Source of the DNA: Podocnemis expansa
Taxonomy: Eukaryota; Chordata; Testudines; Podocnemididae
Direction: 5' to 3'
Assembly: GCA_007922195.1 (NCBI GenBank)
Contig: ML682013.1
Coordinates: 18,793,882-18,857,881, forward strand
Length of the DNA stretch: 64,000 nucleotides
Positions 36,663-47,966 of the stretch are shown here, piece by piece. Numbering within the stretch: position 1 is the first letter of the stretch; each line of letters opens with the position of its first letter. The position numbers were made by a program, and so were the translations under genes. The notes under the pieces are model-generated. The model was not told where the DNA came from. It ran no database searches and saw only the letters and a program-made list of their open reading frames with translations.

Positions 36663-37849
36663 GACTAGGTGATAACAGCACCAGACTAGGTTTTCTGCTT
36701 GTCACTAGCAAGGCACTGTGACAGACAGCCCAGGCTGGAGACTTAAGAGGACACAGCATTCCCAGCTTTTGGGCAGCATCACAGGGGACTGTGTCACACT
36801 GAAAAAATTTCTTTTCTGGAAAATTAGCTACCTGAAACAGACAGACATATAAGCTTGCACAACAAAAGGAGGCCTTAACCAGTGCCCATAATGTGAGCTC
36901 TTGAAACATAATCTGAGGACGAAGAAGAGCCGAATTTTAAGTATTGTGGTGATACTGAAAAGCTTGCCAGTTTAAAATCAGTAAGCATACCTCAGGACAT
37001 GCAACATTTCATCTACTCTGCTGTTTACATTGCAAACACTACCAAGACATAAGACTTAGCTACTGCAATCCTAAACCCAAACCTAGGAGATCTGAAACAT
37101 GCTGACCCAATAGTCAGGCAGTGACTCCACAGATTTTGTCAGTCTGCTCATTTGAGAGGGGCCATATACCACAGGACTTCAAGTATATCCTGTCTCCCAC
37201 CCTTGTCATTCTGTCATGACAGAGGGGAGAGGGATCTGGGCCATCTCTCTCTCCATGAGGTCTCAACCCATGACCCTGAAAGGGTGTTCCAGTGTTCAGA
37301 CCACTCGTTGGTCCACCCCAAGTTACAAGCCTTCATAAGTCACTTTCTAACAGGCCGTGGCTCCTCTGTTTGGGGCACAATCACAGTCTTTGTCTCCCAT
37401 CAGACTATACTGATACAGCAATGTTCCCTTCTTCAGGGACTCTTAGATTCCCAGTTCAAAAGCCAGTGGGGAGGAGAGGGAAAGAATAGGGAGCAGATTC
37501 CAGAGTGACCTTGCCAGTGCTGTAGTCACTTTTTCTACCCCTCCAGGCATCAACCTCACTTCTTGATGCAGTCTATAACATCACTTCCTCTGACACCACC
37601 ACCACCCAGGCTACCAAATGTGTTGCAGCTTCTGAGGGGCAGGCCTCCCTGACCCAATACTGTGCCACAAGCCTTTCTCTGATTTAACATAGCATCTGTA
37701 ACCCCATCACACACCCTTCCACTCAGTTCCAGAGTCACCAGACAGACTTTTGTTGGCAGGCCATCACATCCTGCAACAAAAAGTCTGCATTTTTATTATC
37801 TCCGAAAAGTCCATGCAGGACTTTGAAGCAGTGTGGTTGCAAAAATATA
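36663..37849. other. Intronic; possible flank of the gypsy relic
   Basis: Moderately GC-rich DNA without a supported gene. It adjoins the gypsy RNase H remnant on the side where downstream element DNA would lie, so it may include element UTR or LTR. I saw no matching LTR pair. Confidence 0.3.
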
Positions 37850-38890
37850 TACCACCATAGGAGTTAGGAGTTGTGGCTCTTCATAAACTACAATCACTGC
37901 GGGGACTGTGTGGTCTGTCACCAGATGGAAAAGGCAAGTCCTATAGTCCTCTTTACCACTATGATCTCCTTCTCAAATCACTGAACAGGCAACTTCCCAA
38001 TGGAACATCTTTCTGCTATGATGAAGTACAGGATGTTCCTCCTCTTCCCATACTTCTTGTGACAGTACAGCTCTAAAGGCAACATCCCTGCAAAATACAT
38101 GGCACTGAGAACTTGAGGTGAAACCAAATAGGTTCTTGGGTCAGTCATTCTGTTAATATCTGGAAAGCTTTGCCACTTGCTTCAGTCCAGATTTTCCTTG
38201 GTGAAGCAATCTTCCTTGGATATCTGTCAAGAGAGCAGAAACTGTGGCAAAGTTGGAGATGAACCACCTACTGTATTCCATTAGCCCCAGGAAGTGACAT
38301 ACCTGAATCTTTGTAGAGAGGACTGGGCATTGTGATAAGGCCTTCCCCCCAACAATGGAGTAACCACCCTCTTCTCACAATACCCCAGGTAGTTTACTTC
38401 ACGGATGACCAACTGGTATTTAGTGGAGTTGGCTGTCAGTCTGGCTTCCTGAAGAGGCTATAGGATTACGGTGAGGTGCTCCTTGTGGGCATTCCAGGTC
38501 TCACTCTAAAAGACAACGCCACTGAAATAAATGGCTGTGAACTGCCATTTATATCCTGTACCTCTCAACATTACCCAGCATCAAGTATTTTTGTGGTTCT
38601 TGCCTCAGCGCCTTCCACATTGTCTTGTGGTATGGGTGCATATTTTCCCAAAATTTTTTGTTTTTGTTCTTTGTCATGGTGGGACATGAAATTAGTCTAA
38701 CCTGTGCTTTTGGCAAACCCAGATAGGAAGGAAGGAGCCAATCAGTCCATATATCTGTTTCTGTTCAGGTTGCAATTCTTCCCCAACTGGCACCATCCCT
38801 GCATGGAAAACCACTGTAGCCCAGGGCTAAGCCCAGGCTCTGAAGGGAATATAGTCATGAGGAGTCCTTTGGTTCTTTTTATGCTTTCAG
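37850..38890 (-). pseudogene. Ty3/gypsy pol remnant: reverse transcriptase and RNase H
   Basis: Read on the minus strand in several frames, fragments appear of the reverse transcriptase palm and thumb (SETWNAHKEHLTVIL, QEARLTANSTKYQLV, REVNYLGY) and then of RNase H (RAVLSQEVWEEEEHPVLHH, IEKEIIVVKRTIG). Stops and frameshifts are frequent. This is an old inactive copy of an LTR retrotransposon. An integrase remnant lies on the same strand but upstream of it (39640-40180), which is not the normal gypsy order. Confidence 0.75.
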
Positions 38891-38910
38891 CAGAATGACA
38901 TCATATAGTT

Positions 38911-39596
38911 CAGTGGTTCCCAATCTGTGGTTTGGGGGTCCCCTAGAGATCTGTGGAGTTATTGCAAGAGGTCTGTGAATAAATCCAACACCAGTCACTG
39001 CCTGCCATGATTCACGCTGGAGAGGGTTCTTAATCAGGGGTGTCAAACTTATGGCCACCAATGGTGCTGATCCGGTCTGCAGAGCTGCTGCCTGGCCTAT
39101 GCCTGGATACTCTCTGCAGCAATGAACTGTAAAGACAGGCTCAGGCACAGCAGGGATACACACGCTTCTGACTTACTTACATAATCCAAGTCACAGCACA
39201 GGGGAACAAAGGAAGTTCTCCAGCCAATCCCACATCAGTTCTGTTGTGGTCTGCCAATGAATCAGTCTCAGTCACAGCAGACCAGGCTTGCTCCAGAAAG
39301 CCACTGCACTGCCCCTCATCAAAACTATTCACTGTCAGTCAGCAGGGACTGCCATAGCCATGGCTCCCAGCCAGCCCCTGCAGGGGAAGGAAGCTGCACC
39401 ACTGCGGGCTTCAGCAGCCAGCAAACGGGGGCAGCATCCAGCCCTCTGCAGCCCCCACACCTGCTGGGATCCAGCCCCAGCAGAAGCATCGGGGCCACAG
39501 CTGTGTTCTGGCCCCAGAGAGAAGCAGCGCCGCAGACCCCCTGGAAGAGGCCCGCGAACTGCTAGGGGTCTGCAGCCCACAGGTTGGGAACCACTG
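38911..39596. mobile_element. GC-rich hAT-type element with a nested second element
   Basis: Ends CAGTGGTTCCCAATC and GGTTGGGAACCACTG. Flanks match only 4 of 8. At about 39035 a second terminus (caggggtgtcaaac, the type seen at 31617) occurs inside. It is followed by sequence matching the 27949 element, so one MITE appears nested in another. It separates the two gypsy fragments. Confidence 0.75.
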
Positions 39597-39639
39597 CTAC
39601 AGAGGTTTCAGGAATTTCCCAGACACAGGTCAGGAGAGA

Positions 39640-40180
39640 ATGTTGATGCTAATGCCACTAAAAAGGGAGAGCAAAACAAACTTTTATGCCTTCTCAAGAT
39701 TTTATTAAAACCTTCTACCCACTCATCAGTCTGTGGGTGACAGATGGGTGTTCTTAAAGCTTTTGATTTTTAGTAAGCTGCACACCTTCCTCATTCACTG
39801 AGGAATAAAACTGGTCTCTTGGTCTGCAATTATTTCTTTAGTGACTCTTATTGAGTGATTACAGTATTTTCATAAGCTCCATGGCAATGATTGCCACCAC
39901 TTATAGATCAGAAGAATACACCCATGGGTGGCAAGTGGCTAGCCCATGGTCACGAAGGTATATTGGTGACCAGCCACACACTTTTCCAGCAAGCCTAATA
40001 AATCGTACCCTTTCAAATGGGATCCTTACCACAAGGATGGGCTTTCCAGGGGCCACAGAAACCTCTCTCATCCACTGACACTCAGGGCATGAAGCGCAGT
40101 AATCCGACACCTCCTTATGGACATGGGGACAATAAAAACCTAGGGTCACCTTTTCAAGAAGTTTTCCTGTCAGCATGTCT
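39640..40180 (-). pseudogene. Ty3/gypsy integrase remnant
   Basis: The frame at 40176-39901 contains the integrase zinc-binding Cys pair (YCASCPECQ), then IPFERVRFIRLAGKV, which matches the start of the catalytic core (normally PFE..AMDLVGP). The core Asp of this segment is not evident. In other frames, 39850-39650 gives core pieces that resemble the DQGT..F and HPQTDG blocks. Broken by stops. Confidence 0.75.
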
Positions 40181-40914
40181 TTTACAAGCTAATACACAGG
40201 CCAGCTTCAATAGTAGTCAATAACAGTCCGTTTGATATTTTAACAAATCTGACAGAATGAATAAATACCAAACAGATACAGTGGGTACCACACGCAGGTA
40301 CTTTTATCACTATAAAAATCAGAAGCAATGTGCAATATTTTTCCCTTATAACCTGAAATGCCATATTATGAATCTCTGTAAATGTTACCCTAAATGAACA
40401 CATCCTAGATCAAGGGTAGGAAATAGCCTCCCCACCCCCCACGCTTTACATATTTCATCAAAGAAACAAGATGTGGGCTGTACTGAAGACCTTGCTTGAC
40501 CTGAGTTGCTTGACTGAGCTACTTGACCACTGGTAAGGTTCCTTCACCCCTGTTTGAAACCTAAGCCTCAGCAGCCTGACTGCTTTTTAAATTTGGCAGA
40601 GTCCAAAAGAGTTCTGAATAATCTTGTTGTGGTATGTCAATTTCTGAGCAGCATAGCAAATAGTAACTAGTGGGGGTTTGGCACAATACAGCACATAGCT
40701 TATTCATTTGTAGCTGCACACAGATAAAAATGAACAAACACAAAGTTTATACATTTAATGTTAAGGGATGATGTTTCCCACTGCCTGGGGTGAGTTTTCC
40801 CACTGCCTATCCCACTCCTAGAAGATGTTTTGTTCCAATTTATCATGGTGAGAACATGAATATTAGTCACTACTAACAATGAAGAATACAGAAAGTGAAG
40901 CACATGAAAAAGTC
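40181..40914. other. Intronic; nothing recognised
   Basis: No repeat or exon identified between the integrase remnant and the next CR1. Confidence 0.4.
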
Positions 40915-41523
40915 ACTTAAGATAAATGAACAGTGTGCCCTTATAGCCTTGCCCAGAAGACTAAGAGTATATTGGACTGCAGTAGAAAGTACAGTTTTGG
41001 GCTCCTCACTACACAGCAAGTATATAGATAAATTGGAAAGAGCCCAGCAGAGGGCAACAAAATCGATTGGGGGCTGGAGCACAGAACTTATGAGGAGAGG
41101 CTGAGGGGACTACTACGCTTGTTTTGTATGGAGAAGACTGCAAGACTGGGGGGAGAGGGGGGGCTTGATAGCAGCCTTTAACTACCTGAATGGGGAGGGG
41201 GAGTGGTGAGGGAGGATGGAGCTAAGCGGTTCTCAGTGGTAGCAGAAGACAGGACAAGAAGCAATGGTCTCAAGTTGCACTGAGGGACATCTAGCTTAGA
41301 TACTAGGAGAAATAAAACCCTTTTTCAGTACAAGGGTGGTGAAGCATTGGAATGGCTTACCTAGCAATTGTGATGTGAGGTAGTGGAATCTCCATCCTTT
41401 AGAGGGCTTGACAGTACCCTGGCTGGGATGATTTATGTGGGGGTTGGTCCTTCTTTTAGTAAGGGGTTGGACTAGATAATCTTCTGAGGTCTCTTCCAAC
41501 CCTAATCTTCCATGATTCTATGA
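40915..41523 (+). mobile_element. CR1 LINE 3' fragment
   Basis: The C-terminal part of CR1 ORF2 is visible (EQCALIALPRRL, KLERAQQRATKSIGG), followed by the CR1 3' end (ggttggactagataatcttc, ctcttccaaccctaatct) and the tail catgattctatgaa. Frames are interrupted. Confidence 0.9.
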
Positions 41524-44266
41524 ACAGATGTTATGCAAAAAAGTATAAAAAGTCATCACTCAGACAAAGGAGCACACTGCATTGCCATCTGATTCCAGAG
41601 GAGATGCTGTTGACCAGATTACCCAGTAGGGCTCCTGAAGAAAGCTGTTCCTGTATAAGGCCTTCGGAGCGAACACATTAACTCCTTGGGTCTGCTGTAG
41701 TTAATTTTTTTGCTTTGTATTGAACTAGTTTTCAAAGAAATCCCTGAACATTAAATTAAACTCTACTGATCTGCAAATTGGGCATACTGTGTCTCACTGG
41801 TAACTTATACTGATGATAGCATTTGACCTGCAATAGGCAGTGTCATTCAAATATAGGTCAGTTAGTAAAATCAGCTCTCTTACATAAGTATGTGCTACCT
41901 CTCACATACATTTATCATTTTAATGTCTGGGCTAAACACAGTGACTTTTACCTTCAGACTTTTTTCCTCCTGTTTAAAAAAAAAAAAAAAAAAAACACAA
42001 CACACAAATTTTTAGAAAGAAGGTTACTTTGACATTATTAAAACCAGCACATGAACAACAAAAATGTGTCATATGGCTCTCCACTGCCACCATACTTGAT
42101 TTCAGCATTCAGGAGACAACAGAATTAGATACATTCTGTGCATGCAGGGGGTGGGGGGATGAAGAGGGACTGAGGCTGATGAATCATGATGTGCTGACAC
42201 AAAACTTTCAGAAAAAGAGTCATTCTGTGTGAGCTTCTACGCTGTCTCTCTTAGGTTTGGTACAAACCTTGCAACTGAGACAGAGTGGACCTACCATGGT
42301 TTTAGGCTGCCATTGTATGTTGCCTCTGATAGGCTGCACAGGACCCTGGAGTAGCTTAGCCTTACAAATGCCTCCCCAGACTACTTGTTGAACCATGTAG
42401 TTGCCTGGAAGACTTGCTACACTGCATGCTCTGGCCTTACCTCCCCCAGGTACCCTGCTATCTCTTCCCTGTCTTTTATTTGTCATGGCTTGCAAGGGAG
42501 ATCCTTTGAAGGCAGACTTATGGCTATCTTCCACAGCGACTGTACCAACAAAAACTTCCCTCAACTAGATGCAACGGTTTAAGGCCCCTGTATACCAGTC
42601 TGGTCCTTTTACTTGACACATAATGGCCAGAGAGCAGATGAGGATATTACCCTACACAAGTTTAAGGTTTAAAAGAATTGGGGGGGGGGGGGAATAAGTG
42701 CCCTCATTCACTTCTGAATCAAATAAACTGCCATTGTGTTTTGAACACATGGCAACGGGCTACTCTTAATGTTTCGTAAGTACAAATCAAGAATTCTCAA
42801 ACTTGGGTTCACAGTCACAGAAAGATTTAAGTAGATGCTTGACTACCATCTGTCATTGCCGAAGTCACCTCCCCTTACACTAACAATCCTCTAACATCAC
42901 TACAGTAACTATGACAATTGCTTTCACAGAGCAGCAACAGAAAATATTTTTAGTTGTCACTATACTAAGTGTTTTGCCTTTACAAAATGGACGAACAACT
43001 GCTATTTCATTTCACCTCTCCCTCCTATCAAGTCAATTCCTTCTCCTTTTCACTCTCATACATGTGGCTCTCTGCTGCCTGGTCACTTGTCTTCCACATA
43101 CATATGCTTTCTTGACACTTAGTTCTCTTCTCTCTTCCTCCCTTCTACACGTTGCTCAGCTTTCTGTTCCTCTTCACCCCCCTACTTCCTGACAGTGATG
43201 TAGCCGTCCAATAATTCCAATCTTTCCTGGACCTCCTTCCTTCTACTGAGTAAACACTGTTTTCTCCTTTACCTATTTAGCAACAGCTATATTCCTGCCT
43301 AATTACTCCTTCCATGTTCTTTTTACAGGCCTCAAGGTCTTCGCTTTTAAAGAGGACATTACCCACAGCCAACAATTAAGAGAGCCAGCATCATGACAAA
43401 ACAGACTCCCAAGCAAGTGTTCTGTAGTGTACACCACAATCTGGAAATACAGGGTATAGACAAAAGTAAATACAACATTAAATCCATCCACAAAAAGATT
43501 AGCGGAGGACCTTAAAGAATGGGTGACCATGGTTGCAAATGCCCAGTAATGGAGATGACACACAGAAAGAAATACAATGCTGCCAACAATCTGCACAAAA
43601 GACAATTTCTTTCAATTAAAAAAAGAAAAGTTAACATTCTTCATTTCAATATGGCATTTTACATTAGTAAAAGCAAATGTGTACGTATTTGGGGGGCAAA
43701 AAAGGAAGGGGTGTCAATCCCACATTTAATGGTCACCACATTGACCTACCATTTAACCCATGCACCTTCTTCATCTAGGTAACTTGCTATATTTCCAATG
43801 AGAAAGTTTAGTTCTGAGCTATAGCTCAAAAAGTGCTTTTTTAAAGAGAGACAATGTGTTGGCTTACCCTTTCAGAGTTTCTTTTGTGTTTGCAGCAGAC
43901 AGTCTGGAGTAGAGCAAGATTTCTTCAGGGACAGTACAGATTAATAATGGTTGCAAAGTAAGTAGAGGAATAGTGAGTACACTTATTCCCTTCTACGTCT
44001 GGAAGGAAAGTGTTTCTAAATAGCATATCTTTGGCATGTTGGGACAGCTCGGTAGAATACACAATCCAATTTTTTAAAAAACAGCAGATTGTAAAGGTTT
44101 CCCGCTATTACTACTGAACTACATGGTCCTATTGTGTTGAATGGGCAGAACAGCAACTTCTAAAACTACATGGCCATATCCTGGCCTACAGCAGTACAAG
44201 TTCATTCAGAGGTGGAATGTTTAGAAGAAAGGGCTATGAGATGTTATCTCCTTTAATGGTAGCAGG

Positions 44267-44495
44267 CAGAAGTGGATGACTGCACAGGCCTACAGGGCTT
44301 GTGCCCAGAGGCAAATCACAATGTGGGGCCCCATCTGCCCGGCCAGCAGTGGGAAGGAGAATGGGGTGGGCCAGCCCAGAGGTTGGACTCGGAGCTCCCC
44401 ACTCCCAGCAATGGCCTGCTGGCGGGGGGGGATCGGGGATCAAGGCCCAACAGTGGAGGAGGATCAGGGGCCCTGAAGCCCTTGATCTGCCACTG
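44267..44495. mobile_element. GC-rich non-autonomous hAT-type element, 229 bp
   Basis: It starts CAGAAGTGGATGACTGCAC and ends GATCTGCCACTG. Flanks gtagcagg (44259-44266) and gtagcatg (44496-44503) agree at 7 of 8. Confidence 0.7.
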
Positions 44496-47080
44496 GTAGC
44501 ATGGCAGGATCTCAGCTGAGTACCTCAGGGACCACTAGAAGCAGCGTCAAACTTATGTAGGAAAAGATGTGGTCTCCTGTTAAGTGAGGTAGGGAAAATG
44601 TGTTGGCTTCAGCTTTCTAGAGCACCTATGGAGGGCTGGGCCTAGCAGGTGGTAATGCTGATTCTCTTCCAGTGATAAACAAAGCATGCCCAGCAGTATT
44701 CCTTCATCCCCTTCCTCCCTAAGCAATGCACCTTGTATTGAATGGGTGACCAATATGGTTCTTCACCCTCCTATGCTGCTCCAAAGCACCATCACATAGT
44801 TGCAGGGTTTTGCCACAGATATTAGTTTTGGAAGTGAACTGATGGATTACCTGGCATTAACAAATTAACACAGTCTGAAGCAAATGTCAGCACATCACAA
44901 ACCTGGCTGCCTACTGATAAACTGCATCTTATACTTTTAAAGAATTATTAAGAAACGAGGGAGGAGAGATTTTACTCCATGTTCTAACTTCTTTCATCCT
45001 GTTGTCTTGGCAGTATAGAATTTTACAACGCTCAATCTCTTGCCTTGTGATTTCTGTAGCATGATACTTCTCCTTCCCCACGGCCCATCCCATTACCTTA
45101 TGATTTAGCATCTTTACTTAATTCCCACAAGAACATGCTGTCTCCAGTTCACTTCCTCCTTGGAAGTCATATGCCTTATGAAAACTATTATTTGGCACTT
45201 TCATTAACAACTTATTTTCTGCCATTATTATTTAAATTATCTGCACATTCCTTTCAGTCCATGATTGATAAGTTTTATCCACCTAAAATCAGCTGATGCT
45301 TTTCCTCTGCTTTTAGAGCTCCTCGGGCTCCTGGTTCTCTCTCTCTCTCTTCAATGATTTTTCAGTGGGATTCATCCCTGATCTCACTTTGTTTCTGCTG
45401 TCTATCCTTGCTAACGTGAAGCCAACATCTTTACCCCTTTCCATTAGCCATTCTCTTCTTAATAAATCATACCAGTCTTCTTCCCCCAGGAATTTCCCCT
45501 TCTGCACATTACATCACTCCTGTGCCACTTTTGAACACACTCTTGTCTACTACCGATTACTTCCAGTATTGGAGCTGCTGGCGAAGTCATCCCTGGTAGG
45601 TCCCCTTGATCACAGCAACTTTGTTTGGACATGCATCTTGGAGAGAACCTGTGTAAACTAGCTGCATTTCAGAGGGAACAACTATGTTGATTGCAAGCTT
45701 CTTCAGCTCTCTGAACAATGATAACTTAATTTTCTAAGGTCTGTGACCTCCTCCAGGTTATCTGCCATGCCAGTGCACACTGTCCTCACATTCCAACAAG
45801 CAAGTTTGAAGAAGGCAACTATTGAACCTGAACTTTCAGTATGTATGCCTGAACAGAAAAAAAGACTAATGCTTGCCTTAGGACCTACGTCCCACCTCTC
45901 AGTGGTCTGACTAGGCCCAAAGGCTGGGTGACTAAGATATTTTGAAGGCAGCGCTGTTGCAGGAGATGCCAGAGGACAGAAGCAGGCAGCAGTATCAGCC
46001 TTCTGATGTTTTCTACATAGCAGATTTGGTTCAGGATTTTGTTTCCTAGTCTTTGTTCAACCAAGAACTAGCTGCGAGACAGCAACAGCAGATGAGTTAC
46101 TTGTCTGTAGACACAGTTTTTCATTTCAAAAGATATCTGGCATACCCTCCCACTGATCACCCACAATTTATTCACCAAGCACTCAAGTGCATAGCAAATT
46201 TCATTGGGTACACGATACCAGAAGCAAAGTCTGACCTGAGAAACATTTCCTAACATTACTTGCCTATACAAAAAATTTCTCTCTTTGTGATGTAATTGTC
46301 AATTGATCACAAAAAGGGGTTGGGGGATGTCCACAATGCCATTTCTTAGAAAAGATCCTGCTCACAGTAAGAAAAAGCCTTAGAACCAATGTGCAAAATT
46401 TGTGCACACCAATGCTGAGTGTGTGCAATATTAGTTATAGCACTGCAGAGTGTTAACCTACACATCTGTATGTTTAATTATATTTATTGATTTGAATATA
46501 GTTACATAGACTTAATATTTAATTAATCATAACCAAAATTAGCCTTCTTAAGAAGTTATGAAGTTTCATAAAAATATGTATGCTTAACAATTTTAAAAAC
46601 TCTAGATAAATGATTTTTTCTTAAGGGGTGAAATGGACCCACAATGCAGAATAAACCAAGTTACAGAAAAATAACGTTTTCCACAGATGAGCATGGACTA
46701 CTTGATACCCCCATACAGTTTAATTATAACACAGTAAAGTTATGCTGTACTCAAACTGAAAATAATTTAACTTGAGCAACAATTCCGGCAACTGTCTTAG
46801 TGCATATTCAGAAAGAATATAAATTTTTCCACCTCCAAAAACCATAGTATTAAACACCATATTAAAAGTAACCAATTTTAGCCATTGGATAATTCTGTAT
46901 CTAGAGATCATACATGACAGTGTACTTTATGTGACAATACAGGGAATATACTGTATTTTTAATTTACAGGAAACCAGTAAAACATTAGGTCAATTTATGA
47001 ATGAGGACATGAAGTGAAGCAACAACTGTTTTAAGCAGAATCACTCAATGAAAACAGTACCCATCCAATAAAAGTTCCAT

Positions 47081-47085
<5 letters not shown>

Positions 47086-47113
<28 letters not shown>
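47086..47113. repeat. (CA)n microsatellite
   Basis: About 14 uninterrupted CA units. Confidence 0.95.
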
Positions 47114-47545
47114 GACATGTTTTCACATATATACGCCCACTTTATCCTTTAAACCCTTTATGCTTTAAACCCCGTCACATAGAACTTGCCTCATTTGCTT
47201 GAGCCCAAAGTAATCTGGGAGATCCCTACAAATAAGATGAGTAAACTAAGCCCTGTCTCTCCCCCTCTCCAAACCATTCACCACTCAAAGCCCACTGAAT
47301 AGATCCAACAGAGGGGTTCTCCTGCTTGCCCATTGCTCCCTCTCAGGGAAGTAAACACTGAAAACAAAGATGCGGGCCTGATTTCCCCATGGACAGGCTC
47401 CCTGGTGCCTTCCCACACAGTGCTGTTCAGTGCCACCCCTACACAGGTCTTTGTGCAGAATACATAATCTGGCTATCACTTAGCATCATTTCTAAATATG
47501 CACAGCATAGTATGTGTTACAACTGAAACTTGCTATGCTCTATGT

Positions 47546-47966
47546 CAGGGGTGGCCAAACATACTCTTCCGTAGGCTCAGAGAGTCAAACTTCTGAAGTC
47601 TGAGCATCAAGGTATGCTTACTGGGCTTTATGGCTTCAACTCTGTGGCAGGGCTTTTGCAACTGTCGTGTGTGGCATGCCTGCTGAAGCCCCGAGCTCCC
47701 AGCAGGCACCTTCACAGGCAGAAGCCCCGAGAACACCCCTTACCCTTGGCAGGTGTATCCCATGGGGCAAAAGCTCTGCGCCCTGGCAGCTGTCTCTTGC
47801 CCCACCGCAGGGCTCAAGCCCCACACTCCCCACCCACATCTGATAGGCAGAAAAGAGGGGGAGTACACGGGGCTCTGGTGGATGCGTGCACAAGGGGCTC
47901 TGTAAGCTGCACTTTCACTGTGAAAGAGTCATACATAGGTCCTGAGACACAATCTGGCCACCGCTG
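47546..47966. mobile_element. Non-autonomous hAT-type element, 421 bp
   Basis: Ends CAGGGGTGGCCAAAC and CTGGCCACCGCTG. Flanks ctctatgt (47538-47545) and cgctatgt (47967-47974) agree at 7 of 8. GC-rich interior, no conserved frame. Confidence 0.82.

Noticed and set aside
36087..36909. Several overlapping long open frames on both strands
   Set aside because: They coincide with a GC-rich hAT-type element and its flank. Proline-, glycine- and leucine-rich translations on both strands reflect base composition, and no conserved domain is visible.
39257..39740. Plus-strand frames of 102 and 150 codons
   Set aside because: They run through the nested hAT-type element and into the integrase remnant, which is coded on the other strand.
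42220..42564. Minus-strand frame of 114 codons
   Set aside because: The composition is somewhat protein-like, but I recognise no family block, no splice sites and no start context. It is not enough to call a gene.
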